A DNA stretch of 64,000 nt from Deltaproteobacteria bacterium (GTDB taxonomy: Bacteria; Desulfobacterota; Desulfarculia; Adiutricales; Adiutricaceae). Where the stretch lies: contig JAISRZ010000092.1 in NCBI GenBank assembly GCA_031273455.1, forward strand, positions 1-64,000, read 5' to 3'. How positions within the stretch are numbered: the first letter of the stretch is position 1; every line of letters begins with the position of its first letter. Position numbers and translations under genes: made by a program. Shown here in pieces: positions 17,119 to 26,178 of this stretch. A model generated the notes under the pieces. That model made no database searches. It saw only the letters and a list, made by a program, of their open reading frames with translations, and had not been told where the DNA came from.

Positions 17119-18279
17119 TTAAACTTCCGCGCTCGGGCTGGTTTCGGTCGCGATGGCGGCGGAAGCGGTTGAGGAGGCTTCTAACCCTTGGGCGAACTTC
17201 CAACTGACCTTTTTGAAAACTTCGATCATGTTAGGGTCAAAATGAGCCCCACTGCCGGAGATGATGATCCGCTCGGCCATCTCGTGGGGTAAGGCGCTCT
17301 TATAAGGCCGCTTGGAGATTAAAGCGTCGTAAATATCGGCGATGGCCATCATCCGGCCTTGCAAAGGAATGTCCTGACCAGCGAGACCGTAAGGGTAACC
17401 GCTACCGTCCCATTTCTCATGGTGGGTCAAAGCCAGGATCTTCGCCTGGTTCATAAAGTCGTGGTTGTCTTTGGGCAAAGACTCGCAAATGCGGTCAATG
17501 ATGCTGGCCCCAATGGTGGTGTGCCGCTTCATGTCCTCAAACTCTTCTCTAGAAAGTTTCCCGTTCTTCTTTAAGATGGCGTCGCTAATGGAGATCTTGC
17601 CCACGTCATGAAGGCGCGAGGACTGTAAAACCAAGTTAATGTCCCAATCCTCCACCACGTCCGCGTAGATGCCCGTCTCATCAATGCCCTCAAAGAGAAT
17701 CTCCAGCCACTTCATGGTGCGGCTAATGTGACCGCCGGTGATGTCGTCCCGACTTTCCACTAAGTCCACCACGGTCTCCAAAACCGAGACCTGGAGTTTC
17801 GAGACTTTTTCCGTCTCCTCGGCCACCATCCGTTGGAGGTTTTCGTTAAAGTTCTTTAACTCCTGGGATTGAGCCTCCATTTTCTTCCGCTGGCTCATGA
17901 TGGTCAGGTGGATTTCCACCCGCTTAAGCAAAAGAAGGGGCTCAAAGGGTTTGGTGATGTAGTCCACCGCCCCTAAGCACAGCCCTTCCAGCTCCGAGCC
18001 CCGGGAGTTGACCGAGGTCAAAAAGATGACCGGGATTTCCGAGTAAAAAGGCGATGACTTTAAGATCTTAATGGCGTCCAAGCCATTAATCTCCGGCATG
18101 GTGATATCCAGCAAAATAAGCGAGGGCCGCACCTTTTCCAGAAGGTCAAACATCTTCTGAGCGGACGGGACGGTGAAGATCTCCCCAATGGGAGCCAGCG
18201 CCGTTTTCGCGCATTTTAGGTTGGTGATCGAGTCATCGACCACCATGATTTTAGGTGGAGTGTATTCGCCGCGTGTCAT
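17119..18279 (-). CDS. Response regulator with HD-GYP phosphodiesterase output
   Basis: 386 residues: a receiver domain (residues ~10-125, acidic pocket Asp15/Asp16, phospho-acceptor Asp58 in LILLDITMPE, Lys110 in DYITKPFEP), a coiled linker (~130-165), and an HD-GYP domain (~170-370). The HD pair is at 224-225 (RLHDVGK) and the GYP block is HHEKWDGSGYP (286-296), so all metal and substrate residues are present. The expected activity is hydrolysis of cyclic di-GMP. The ATG is two bases from the stop of the hybrid kinase gene, making the kinase the likely phosphodonor. The final ~20 residues are a Ser/Ala/Thr tail. Confidence 0.95.
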   Translation of the reverse strand: MTRGEYTPPKIMVVDDSITNLKCAKTALAPIGEIFTVPSAQKMFDLLEKVRPSLILLDITMPEINGLDAIKILKSSPFYSEIPVIFLTSVNSRGSELEGLCLGAVDYITKPFEPLLLLKRVEIHLTIMSQRKKMEAQSQELKNFNENLQRMVAEETEKVSKLQVSVLETVVDLVESRDDITGGHISRTMKWLEILFEGIDETGIYADVVEDWDINLVLQSSRLHDVGKISISDAILKKNGKLSREEFEDMKRHTTIGASIIDRICESLPKDNHDFMNQAKILALTHHEKWDGSGYPYGLAGQDIPLQGRMMAIADIYDALISKRPYKSALPHEMAERIIISGSGAHFDPNMIEVFKKVSWKFAQGLEASSTASAAIATETSPSAEV

Positions 18280-18281
18280 GA

Positions 18282-21158
18282 TTACGCCCTCAAGCGGTTA
18301 ACAATGGACAAGGCCTCTTGAAAGTCGGAGACCAAAAGAAAGCCGGAGATTTCCGACATTGTCTTCCGGGTCAGGTCATCCCCAATAGCTGAGATCTCAT
18401 CAATCAAAGCTTCGGATTCTTTGAGGTTAAACGAGCTAATGGCCTCCAAAAGAGAGGACAATAACTCATTAGGGATGGAATGGTCAACGCCCTCAAAGGA
18501 TTTGCCATCGCATTCCAGCGGGATTTTTTTGCTGATAAAATCCGAGCATGATCGCATCTTCTCTAGAGTCGAGCGAATGGACTCCAAGACGCGCTTTAGC
18601 TGCTCACTAAAGATCTCGTAGCGGGCGCTTTGGAGCGCGCCATAGTCTTTGACTAAAAGGGCGTTTTCAAAAAAGGCCGCGTCCTCGGATAAACCCACCG
18701 CCCCAATGTTGGCGGCGGCGCTCTTTAGAGCGTGGATCCTAATGACAAAGGTGTTTAACTCGTCCTCTTGATCCTCCTCCGGCGGGGTCTCAATGGTTTT
18801 TTCCATGGGGGCCATATCCTGGATAAAGACGCCTAAGATCTCAAAGTACTTGCCCAAAGACCCGTTGCTCCGCCTTAGGCCCACGCTCACGTCGATATCC
18901 AGGCCAAAGAGGTGGGCTAAACTGTCAATGAAGGGTTGGGACTCCACGCCAATCTCCTCGGCCCGATCCAGGTTGGGGATATCCAGGCCGTTATCGGCCA
19001 CGTTGGCCCGGCGAACGTCCTCGGGAATCCATTTATCCAAGAGGTTCATGAACTGCTCGGAGTCAATGGGTTTGGAGATAAAGTCGTCAAACCCTTTGGA
19101 CAAAAGCATCTCCCGCACCCCGGCGATGGCGTTGGCCGTAAAGGCGATGGCCACGGGTTTATCCGGGTTCCCTTTGTCTTGCTCGCGGATGCGCCGTAAA
19201 GTCTCAATGCCGTCCAAACCGGGCATCATATGGTCAATAAAAATTAGATCAAACCGGTAGTCATTGGCTAGCTCAATGGCGTCCAAACCGCTCTGGCAAG
19301 TGGTCACCAAAGCCCGATACGGGGCTAACAAGCCTTTAGCCACCATGAGGTTGACCTTCACGTCATCGACCACGAGGATCCTCACCCCCGGGGCTTGGAA
19401 GGGGGCGATGATAGGTAGTTTATTGTCCCCATGGGACTCGGTGACAATGCCCACCGGGGTGGGGTCAATGATGCCTTGCTTCACCGTGGCCGTAAACTTG
19501 GACCCTTGGCCGTACTCGCTTTCCACTCTGATGTCGCCATCCATTTGGCGGCACAGGTTGTGGACAATGGCTAAACCTAAGCCAGTCCCTTCAACGTAAC
19601 GGTCGCCCGAGTCGCCAACGATTCGGACAAAGTCTTTGAATAAAGACTCAAAGTCCTCCTCTTTAATGCCAATGCCCGAGTCCTCCACCGCGAAGACCAT
19701 CTTGACCGCTTTTTCGGATAAAATTTCCCCGGTCACGGTCAACTTTACAAAGCCGGACTGGGTGTACTTGACGGCGTTAGATAAAAGGTTAAGGAGAATT
19801 TGCCGAACGCTCCGGTCATCGCCCATTAAGACCGAGGGCAAAGTCTCGTCCACGTCCAGCTCAAAGGAGAGCCGCTTTTCCTTGACCCTTAAGGTCACGA
19901 TGTTCAGGGTCTCCATGAGCATGGCTTGGAGATGGTAAGGCTCGTTATTGACTTTGTATTTACCGGACTCGATCTTGGAAAAATCTAAAATGTCGTTAAT
20001 GATGGTCAGTAAACTGTTACCGGCTTTCCGGATCTCGTCAATGTAGGCTAAGCTCTCGGGGTGGCCAAAGTCGCGCCGGGCCAGTTCGCTTAACCCGATA
20101 ATGGCGTTCATGGGGGTCCGGATCTCATGGCTCATCTTAGCTAAGAAGGTTGATTTGGAGCGGTTCTCCTCATCTGAGCGCGATTTAGCCAAACTTAAGC
20201 GCAAAAGAACCACGCTCAGCATAACCGAGAGGACTAAACTGGAGGTCAAAATCACCGGGAAGAGCTCATAGACCTCGCGGTAGTAGTAGGAGGCGGGCAC
20301 CAGGTTCCCTAAATACCAACCATTGTCCAAGCGGCTAAAAAAACCGATATGGTCCCCGAGTTTCCCCATTTTAAACCTTTCAATGAGGATTTCCGGGCCC
20401 ATCTGGCTCAGTTGGCCAGCGATCAGCTCATAACCGGGGATCTCGCTTAAGTAATGGCCCACGAAAGCCCGATCCGGGTAAGTCAAAAGGCGAAAAGAGT
20501 TATCTGTCAGGAGACTAAAGCCAGCGTCCGACATTTTAAAGGCGGTGATCTGGCTAACTAAGGGGTCTAACAAAAAGTCCACGCCCAAAACGCCCCGGCT
20601 TTCCCCTTTGCCGTCAAAGACCACCACCGACATGGCGGCCACGGCCATGCCGTTTTTAGCCTCAATGTACGGCGGAGCGTGGTAGACCCCGTTGGTTAAG
20701 ATGGCCCCTCTGAGCCAGGGGGCGGTTTTGGGGTTAAAGTAAGCCCCGGGGATAACCCCGGCGCTATCGATATAATTGCCGTCAATAAAGCCGTAGATGG
20801 ACAAATAGCAGTTCCGGATGTCCGGTTGGCGGTGATAGAGGTCGTTTAAGGTTTTGATTAAATCCCAAGTGGTTTGGGGGGAATCGTCGTGGTCCAAGGA
20901 TTTGCCCATAAAGACGGCCGCGTGGACCAGGGCCGACTCGTGGGATTGGACTAGGGCTTTAATAGACGCCTGAAAAGCCATGACCTTCACGTTGGAGTGA
21001 AGGTCGATCTGCTGTCGCATGACCGAGCTGACGTAGAAGTAGCTGACCACGGTCATGAGCTCAAAGGCCAAAACGACCAAGAGGACTGACTTGTAGCTTT
21101 GCTTAAGTAATTTTTTCAGGTTCTGGCTAAGGTTAGCCAGTTGCTTGGCGTCCATCAT
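18282..21158 (-). CDS. Membrane-bound hybrid sensor histidine kinase (Cache, HisKA, HATPase, receiver, Hpt)
   Basis: 958 residues. Membrane segments at ~23-46 and ~299-322 flank a ~250-residue periplasmic Cache-type sensor (typical segment MAVAAMSVVVFDGKGESRGVLGVD). The HisKA motif is KMSHEIRTPMN (His344). The ATPase has N, G1 and G2 boxes (NLLSNAVKYT, DSGIGI, GTGLGLAI). The receiver domain has phospho-acceptor Asp642 (IFIDHMMPG), and the C-terminal Hpt domain carries RIHALKSAAANIGA (His809). The layout supports a His-Asp-His relay ending on the adjacent HD-GYP regulator. The gene encoding a binding-protein-like partner lies 135 bases upstream. Confidence 0.95.
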   Translation of the reverse strand: MMDAKQLANLSQNLKKLLKQSYKSVLLVVLAFELMTVVSYFYVSSVMRQQIDLHSNVKVMAFQASIKALVQSHESALVHAAVFMGKSLDHDDSPQTTWDLIKTLNDLYHRQPDIRNCYLSIYGFIDGNYIDSAGVIPGAYFNPKTAPWLRGAILTNGVYHAPPYIEAKNGMAVAAMSVVVFDGKGESRGVLGVDFLLDPLVSQITAFKMSDAGFSLLTDNSFRLLTYPDRAFVGHYLSEIPGYELIAGQLSQMGPEILIERFKMGKLGDHIGFFSRLDNGWYLGNLVPASYYYREVYELFPVILTSSLVLSVMLSVVLLRLSLAKSRSDEENRSKSTFLAKMSHEIRTPMNAIIGLSELARRDFGHPESLAYIDEIRKAGNSLLTIINDILDFSKIESGKYKVNNEPYHLQAMLMETLNIVTLRVKEKRLSFELDVDETLPSVLMGDDRSVRQILLNLLSNAVKYTQSGFVKLTVTGEILSEKAVKMVFAVEDSGIGIKEEDFESLFKDFVRIVGDSGDRYVEGTGLGLAIVHNLCRQMDGDIRVESEYGQGSKFTATVKQGIIDPTPVGIVTESHGDNKLPIIAPFQAPGVRILVVDDVKVNLMVAKGLLAPYRALVTTCQSGLDAIELANDYRFDLIFIDHMMPGLDGIETLRRIREQDKGNPDKPVAIAFTANAIAGVREMLLSKGFDDFISKPIDSEQFMNLLDKWIPEDVRRANVADNGLDIPNLDRAEEIGVESQPFIDSLAHLFGLDIDVSVGLRRSNGSLGKYFEILGVFIQDMAPMEKTIETPPEEDQEDELNTFVIRIHALKSAAANIGAVGLSEDAAFFENALLVKDYGALQSARYEIFSEQLKRVLESIRSTLEKMRSCSDFISKKIPLECDGKSFEGVDHSIPNELLSSLLEAISSFNLKESEALIDEISAIGDDLTRKTMSEISGFLLVSDFQEALSIVNRLRA

Positions 21159-21293
21159 TATATTCGGCTTATCCTCTGTCCACTAAAGGCGGACCGGCCT
21201 AAAACGCGACTAAAGTCCAGATTAGGGCTAACGCGTTATTAGCCCCAAAGCGAGCGGTGGCTGGTTGGCCCCGAAAAACCCTTTTGGTTAGGG

Positions 21294-23774
21294 TTAATGG
21301 TCGCCTAGCTTAAAGGAGAAAAACTTTTCCGGCACATCCACTTTAGTGGTCTCAATGTAGCCGCGGCCTAAAATATAAGTGTCCTCGTAAACTAAAAAGT
21401 AGTTGCGCATGGGTTTGCCGGTGGTGGGATCGTTTAAAAAACTCCCGTTCCAGCGAGCCCCGGGGGTGTTTAAGCCTAGGCAGACTAAAAAGGCTTGGAT
21501 GTCCGTGACCTCGGTTTTGCCCTCGGCCAAAAGCTTCCCAAACTCCACTAACCCGGCGGTCTGGGTGTAGCTTAAAGGATAGACCCACACGCCCATGCGC
21601 TCGGAGGCCCCGGCCTCATTGACCGACTTTTCCAGGACCTCCAAGACCTTGTTCCATTGCCCTAAATAGGGTTGCAGATCAATGTCAAAGGCCCAAGGGT
21701 AACCGGTCATGGGCGAAGGGATGTCGCCTTCCACGAAATACCCGCCGTATTTGGCCATTTGCCTTAATATGGGCCCAGTGTGGGCGTCGTTGGTGGGGAA
21801 AAAAGCCGCCTTTTTCCCGTATTTCTCCACCCATTTAGGGTAATTTTCCATAATAAAGTTTTGGGCCGCTTCCACGCCCACGTCCTCGGCCACGGGATCC
21901 GGGGCGATCTCTTGAAAGAACTTTAGACCCAAATCATCGCAAGCCACGGTCATGACTTTCCGTTGCAAAGCCACGGTCTCGTAGGCTAAGTGCCGGGGAA
22001 AGGACACGTGGACCAAAGAGTCGGCCCCTAACATCTTGGCCGCGTAAGGGATTAAATACCCCCGAGCCACAAAGTCCCCGGCCACGGACAAGTCCGAGTT
22101 GGCCGAGATCAATTCCGGCGACTCAAAGGGCTCGCCAGCCAAGCGGAAGATGTCCGGCCTTTTGAGCCTGACCCGACGAAACCCCTCGGCCGTCCCGGGA
22201 ATGGCTTGGTTGACGATAATGACCCGGGTTTTGGGGTCTTCGGCCATCTTCTCGATCAAGTTGGCCATGGCCTCCTCATTGGCCAGAAACTCGTCCGGGT
22301 AAACCTCGTGGTGGATGAGCCCGCCATTTTCGGCTGAGCCATACCGGTCAATCATGTCCATGGCCACGACCAGATCGTCGGCCCCTTGGTCCTCTACGCC
22401 GGTGATTAAAGCGATATGGAAACTGTCCCGGGCTGGGTGGGAGAGATCGCTCTTTCTGACGGTTTTGTACTTGATCGGCACAAAGACTTCGGTCAAGCCC
22501 AAAAAGCCTTGGCCAAAGATATAGGAGTCCTGGTAGATGAGAAAGACGTTTTTAATGGCCCGTAAGGAGGAATCGGTGTACAACCCGCCATTCCACTTAA
22601 CCTTGGGGTTGACGTTGTCGTAGCACTTTAAAAGAGCGCTGGTGTCGTCTTTCTCCACCTTGCCATCGACCACTAAGCGGCCAAACTCCACTAAGGCCAC
22701 CACATGGCTCTGGTTTAGGGAGGAGACCCAAGAACCTAAGCGGCCCCCGGCGTTCTTGGCCACGATCCGGGTCTCAATCGCCTGAACGATCTGGCCCCAG
22801 TCATCGGTCATCTGGCTGACGTCCAGATCCAAAGCCTCGGGGTAACCCATTAAAGGCGAGGACTCATCGGCCTCGACAAAGTAACCGCCATTATTGATTA
22901 CCCCCGCGATCATCGGGGCGGTGTGGGCGTTATTGGTGGTGTAAAAGGCCGTGTCCGGGCCGTATTTTAACAGCCACTGGGGAATGCGCTCCCGAATGAA
23001 ATCCTGGGCGAACTCCACCCCGGTCTGGGCCGTGGGGTCTGGGGCGTTCTCATAAACGAACCTTAAGCCCAAGTCCTCGCAAGCCATCTCCATGATATCT
23101 CTAGTCCGGCTTAAGGACTCATCGATCATGTGCCGGGGAAAAGAGACGAGGACAAAAGTTTTGGCCCCCAGCTTCTTGGCCCCATAAGGCACTAAGTACC
23201 CCCGAGCGATAAAGTCGGCGTTGACCACCATGTCAGCGGCGCTGGCGATAAATTCCGTGTCCTCGTGGGCCTCGCCCACGAAGAGAAAGATATCCGGCCG
23301 TTTTTCCCGAATCCGTTTAAAGGCCTCGGTCGTCCCCGGGATACCCTCTAAAACGATAATGACGCGAACCAAAGGGTCATTGGCCAAGCTCTCAATGATG
23401 GCGATGGAGGCGTCTAAATCGGCGAAAAAGTTGTCCGGGTAAGTTAGGTGCTTAATATTGCCGCCCTTTTCCGCGTCGCCGTAGCGCTTTTTAACCTCTT
23501 CCACGCCCTTTAAAACGTCCGAGCCCTGGTAATCCGTCCCCGTGACTAAACCCACGATCCAGTCACGGCCATTGGCTTTAACAACGGGATCTTTATGGGC
23601 CGCGGTCTCGGCTTGTTTGCCTAAAGGCTCATTCCTCTTGGTTTTAGCCCCCTCAAGATTAGGTTTGGGCGAACTGGAAAACCAGACCGCGATGAGCGCC
23701 ACCGCGACCACTAAAATGGCGAGGACCAGGGGCGTTCTGTCTTGTTTCCGATTATCGTCTGGGCTTGAGGGCAT
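21294..23774 (-). CDS. Membrane-anchored protein with two tandem DUF3798-like (periplasmic-binding-fold) domains
   Basis: About 826 residues from the ATG at 23774 (AGGTGG eight bases upstream; a GTG at 23786 is less likely). An N-terminal hydrophobic segment (~15-32) anchors it with the bulk outside the cytoplasm. Two homologous ~370-residue halves follow (~70-450 and ~455-825). They share IxLVTGxxxQGxD, TYPDxF/VYPDEF, the KRPDIF-GE motif, ADFIARGYLVPY / GDFVARGYLIPY, VSFPRH, CEDLGL / CDDLGL, APDP and NDAHTxPI-type blocks. These match what I recall of the DUF3798 family, which resembles solute-binding proteins. It precedes the Cache hybrid kinase gene on the same strand, consistent with ligand presentation to the kinase; that role is inferred. 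Confidence 0.8.
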   Translation of the reverse strand: MPSSPDDNRKQDRTPLVLAILVVAVALIAVWFSSSPKPNLEGAKTKRNEPLGKQAETAAHKDPVVKANGRDWIVGLVTGTDYQGSDVLKGVEEVKKRYGDAEKGGNIKHLTYPDNFFADLDASIAIIESLANDPLVRVIIVLEGIPGTTEAFKRIREKRPDIFLFVGEAHEDTEFIASAADMVVNADFIARGYLVPYGAKKLGAKTFVLVSFPRHMIDESLSRTRDIMEMACEDLGLRFVYENAPDPTAQTGVEFAQDFIRERIPQWLLKYGPDTAFYTTNNAHTAPMIAGVINNGGYFVEADESSPLMGYPEALDLDVSQMTDDWGQIVQAIETRIVAKNAGGRLGSWVSSLNQSHVVALVEFGRLVVDGKVEKDDTSALLKCYDNVNPKVKWNGGLYTDSSLRAIKNVFLIYQDSYIFGQGFLGLTEVFVPIKYKTVRKSDLSHPARDSFHIALITGVEDQGADDLVVAMDMIDRYGSAENGGLIHHEVYPDEFLANEEAMANLIEKMAEDPKTRVIIVNQAIPGTAEGFRRVRLKRPDIFRLAGEPFESPELISANSDLSVAGDFVARGYLIPYAAKMLGADSLVHVSFPRHLAYETVALQRKVMTVACDDLGLKFFQEIAPDPVAEDVGVEAAQNFIMENYPKWVEKYGKKAAFFPTNDAHTGPILRQMAKYGGYFVEGDIPSPMTGYPWAFDIDLQPYLGQWNKVLEVLEKSVNEAGASERMGVWVYPLSYTQTAGLVEFGKLLAEGKTEVTDIQAFLVCLGLNTPGARWNGSFLNDPTTGKPMRNYFLVYEDTYILGRGYIETTKVDVPEKFFSFKLGDH

Positions 23775-24190
23775 AATAAAAACCACCTAACTGGCCAGCG
23801 AATGTTAGCCTCGTCAAAAAGGGCCAAGTCGCTAATAATCTTTTCTATACCGATAAAAACCAGACCGAGCCTAGTCAATCTTTGGCTAAAATAAGAGTTC
23901 GTCAAGTGAGATAAGACAATCTCACAAAATCTATTAAAATTTACATTAAATCTAAGAAGTTATCAAGCCCAGCGATCTAGTGAAACCTGGCTTTGTCACG
24001 GTCAAAAAGCTATATAAAACCATAATTTTATTCAAAATTTATTCGATAAATGATAAGTATTACTAAAATTATTATCTGTTATTTTTACCTAATTTTTACG
24101 CGATCAAAAATGTTAGACCATTATTATGACCTAGATTTTTATTATTGAATAACTAGAAAGCCTAATAGATCGCTAAAACGCTGGTCCAAG

Positions 24191-24245
24191 CTCAGACCTG
24201 GCTCAGACCTGGCTCAGACCTGGCCTAATCGCCCCCTTAGGGGGC
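24191..24245. repeat. 11-bp tandem repeat (x3) followed by a GC hairpin
   Basis: Three perfect CTCAGACCTGG units at 24191-24223. A perfect hairpin GCCCCC-TTA-GGGGGC follows at 24231-24245, with TCATTTT after it. It could be the end of an unannotated transcript, or simply a repeat plus a hairpin. Confidence 0.75.
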
Positions 24246-24656
24246 TCATTTTCCCGCCCCTTTGGCCTAAGGCTTTAGGTCAACCCCAATCTAGCCTTAA
24301 CTAGCCGCGGACCATAAAGATTTCCCCGGTCAAATAGAGATTTTTTGGCCTATTTTTTCGCTAAAAAATAATCTTAAAAGCTAATTTAGATAGAGTTTAT
24401 CTTTTAACTTTAAAAATAACAATTATAAATATTAATTATTTAAAAATCTTAATTTAGAGCGTTGTTATATAGCCATTAGCTTTAAGTTTAGCTTTTGGGC
24501 TGGAAAATCGACCGCCGCCTAACCGGCTAATAGACCACTATTTTACGCTAAAAATTTCTCTAAGCTTATATACGCTCTAAAAATTAATTGTTTTTACCTA
24601 TAACGTAAATATTTTGTAAATAAATACCCAATAAGGTCGGGTCAGATTATCCGCCC

Positions 24657-24708
24657 TCGATCGTCTTAATCGATCGTCTTAATCGATCGCCTTAATCGAT
24701 CGTCTTAA
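24657..24708. repeat. 13-bp tandem repeat, four copies
   Basis: Units at 24657, 24670, 24683 and 24696 read TCGATCGTCTTAA, with a single T-to-C change in the third. Each contains the palindrome CGATCG. They are non-coding and surrounded by AT-rich DNA. An iteron-like or regulatory role is possible but nothing else supports it. Confidence 0.9.
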
Positions 24709-25263
24709 TTGTCAAAAAATAAGGCTATCTTATCGGCGAAAGGCCAATTGAGGATCATAACTTGGGCCATCCGCCCCTTAGCGAACCCCTCTGGCCCCCC
24801 CAAACTAGCCGCCCAAAACTAACCGCTCTAGCCCCTAGGATTTAAGCCGCGAGCCCCCTAAAAACGCTTAAAAAAGGGGTCTGGTGCCCCTAAATGACCC
24901 CAAAGCCACTTGGGGAACTCTTTAATAATTATACCTTAAAAAGCGGATTTTAAGTTGTCCAAGTTAAGCTGGATTAAGCTTTGGGCCAGTTGAAGTAAGC
25001 TTAGGAGTTAGCTGGGGGCGGAACCCTAAAGTTAGATCCCCCCAAAAATAGTTCGAGGAACCTTTAAAAACTTTAGATTTTAAGGCCATAAGGCTTGACC
25101 TTTCCCCGATAAGGCGACCAAAGGACTATCTAAATACCTATATCTAGACTGTTAGGCTTTTAAAGCTGACTAGAGATAAACTAAAGGAGGTTTAATAGAC
25201 CTTTTAAGTCTGGCCGATGCCCTCTTAAAGTTGGCCCACGGAACGGAGAGCTATTTTTTTAGC

Positions 25264-25292
25264 TTGAAAATTAAGTCAATACACGCTATATT
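25264..25292 (+). promoter_or_regulatory. Sigma70-type promoter candidate for the SPOR-CDF-tsaD-rsmA unit
   Basis: TTGAAA (25264-25269) and TATATT (25287-25292) with a 17-base spacer on the plus strand, about 235 bases upstream of the SPOR-protein start. No other good pair was seen nearby. Confidence 0.45.
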
Positions 25293-25525
25293 TGAAGAAA
25301 CTGTTCTCTTGGGGAATATGTCAAAAACTGGTTTTCCCATAGTTAGGTAAATTATCTCTCAAAAACTCGTTTACGCTTTTTGGCGGACTAAGATCCGTCC
25401 TGGAATGGTTTTTTCCAAGATATGTAAAATAACCCTTTAAAAAACGCTTTGATCCCTGGTTCCAGCGGCCTTAACCCCTTTTTGGCTTTTCTCTAGGGCT
25501 CCTAAGGCGAAAGGGAGGAGACGGA

Positions 25526-26176
25526 ATGCTTAAATCTATTTTTTTAAGTCCAGGCCGAGTCCTCTGCGGTCAAAGCCTGTCCGCTGGGAGCCGCCACCGT
25601 CGCTATCGTCTGTCCAGTTTCCGTCAGCATGGCCCGGTTCTTTTCCTCTCGGTCCTCTTCTGGGTCTTTCTAGCGGGTTTAGGCGTCACCTTATGCGTCA
25701 AACTGGGCACCAACGTCGATCCCCCGACCCCGCCCCCCAAAGTCACGGCTAACCCCAGCCCAACGCCTTCGACTAACCCAGGAACCCCGAGCCCGAGCGC
25801 CCCGGCCAATCTCGTTGGGCCAAACGCCCCGGCCCTGGCCAACGCCTCGGTCGTCGCCCCCGCGTCCGGGCCGGAAGGGGCCCCCCTTGGGGCTAACGGC
25901 CAGGTGGCCGCGGCTTTAAGTAAACCGCCGGAAATCTGGCTGGTTATCGTGGAGTCCATTCCCAAGGCCCATCGGTCCGAGGCGGAAAGGGCTTTAGCTA
26001 GGCACAAGAAAAAGGGCTTGGACCTGGAGATTTTAGACACCGACGCCTTTCCGCGGCTCAAAAGCGGCCTTTGGGCTTTGGCCAATGGGCCCTTTGACAC
26101 CAAGAAGGAAGCCGAGGCGGCGGCCCTGATTTTAAAGCCCAAAGTTAAAGGTTTGATGGTCCGCCGGGGCCTTTAA
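25526..26176 (+). CDS. SPOR-domain cell-envelope protein
   Basis: 216 residues: a basic N-terminus, one hydrophobic segment (~38-60, LFLSVLFWVFLAGLGVTLC), a Pro/Ser/Thr-rich spacer (~68-130) and a C-terminal SPOR-like domain (~135-214: IWLVIVESIPKAHRSEAERAL...LWALANGPFDTKKEAEAAALIL). SPOR domains bind denuded peptidoglycan glycans at the division septum, so the protein probably spans the inner membrane with the domain in the periplasm. GGGAGGAGA precedes the ATG. It is two bases upstream of the CDF transporter gene. Confidence 0.75.
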   Translation: MLKSIFLSPGRVLCGQSLSAGSRHRRYRLSSFRQHGPVLFLSVLFWVFLAGLGVTLCVKLGTNVDPPTPPPKVTANPSPTPSTNPGTPSPSAPANLVGPNAPALANASVVAPASGPEGAPLGANGQVAAALSKPPEIWLVIVESIPKAHRSEAERALARHKKKGLDLEILDTDAFPRLKSGLWALANGPFDTKKEAEAAALILKPKVKGLMVRRGL

Positions 26177-26178
26177 CC

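Larger units (their letters stand above)
23775..25525. other. Long AT-rich intergenic stretch with tandem repeats
   Basis: 1.75 kb without a credible gene between divergent transcription units. It holds an 11-bp x3 repeat with a following hairpin (24191-24245), a 13-bp x4 repeat (24657-24708) and a promoter candidate at 25264-25292, all listed separately. DnaA boxes, tRNAs and riboswitch cores were looked for and not found. Confidence 0.5.

Noticed and set aside
24657-24708. Replication-origin iterons
   Set aside because: Four 13-bp repeats alone are not enough; no DnaA boxes or replication genes are nearby.
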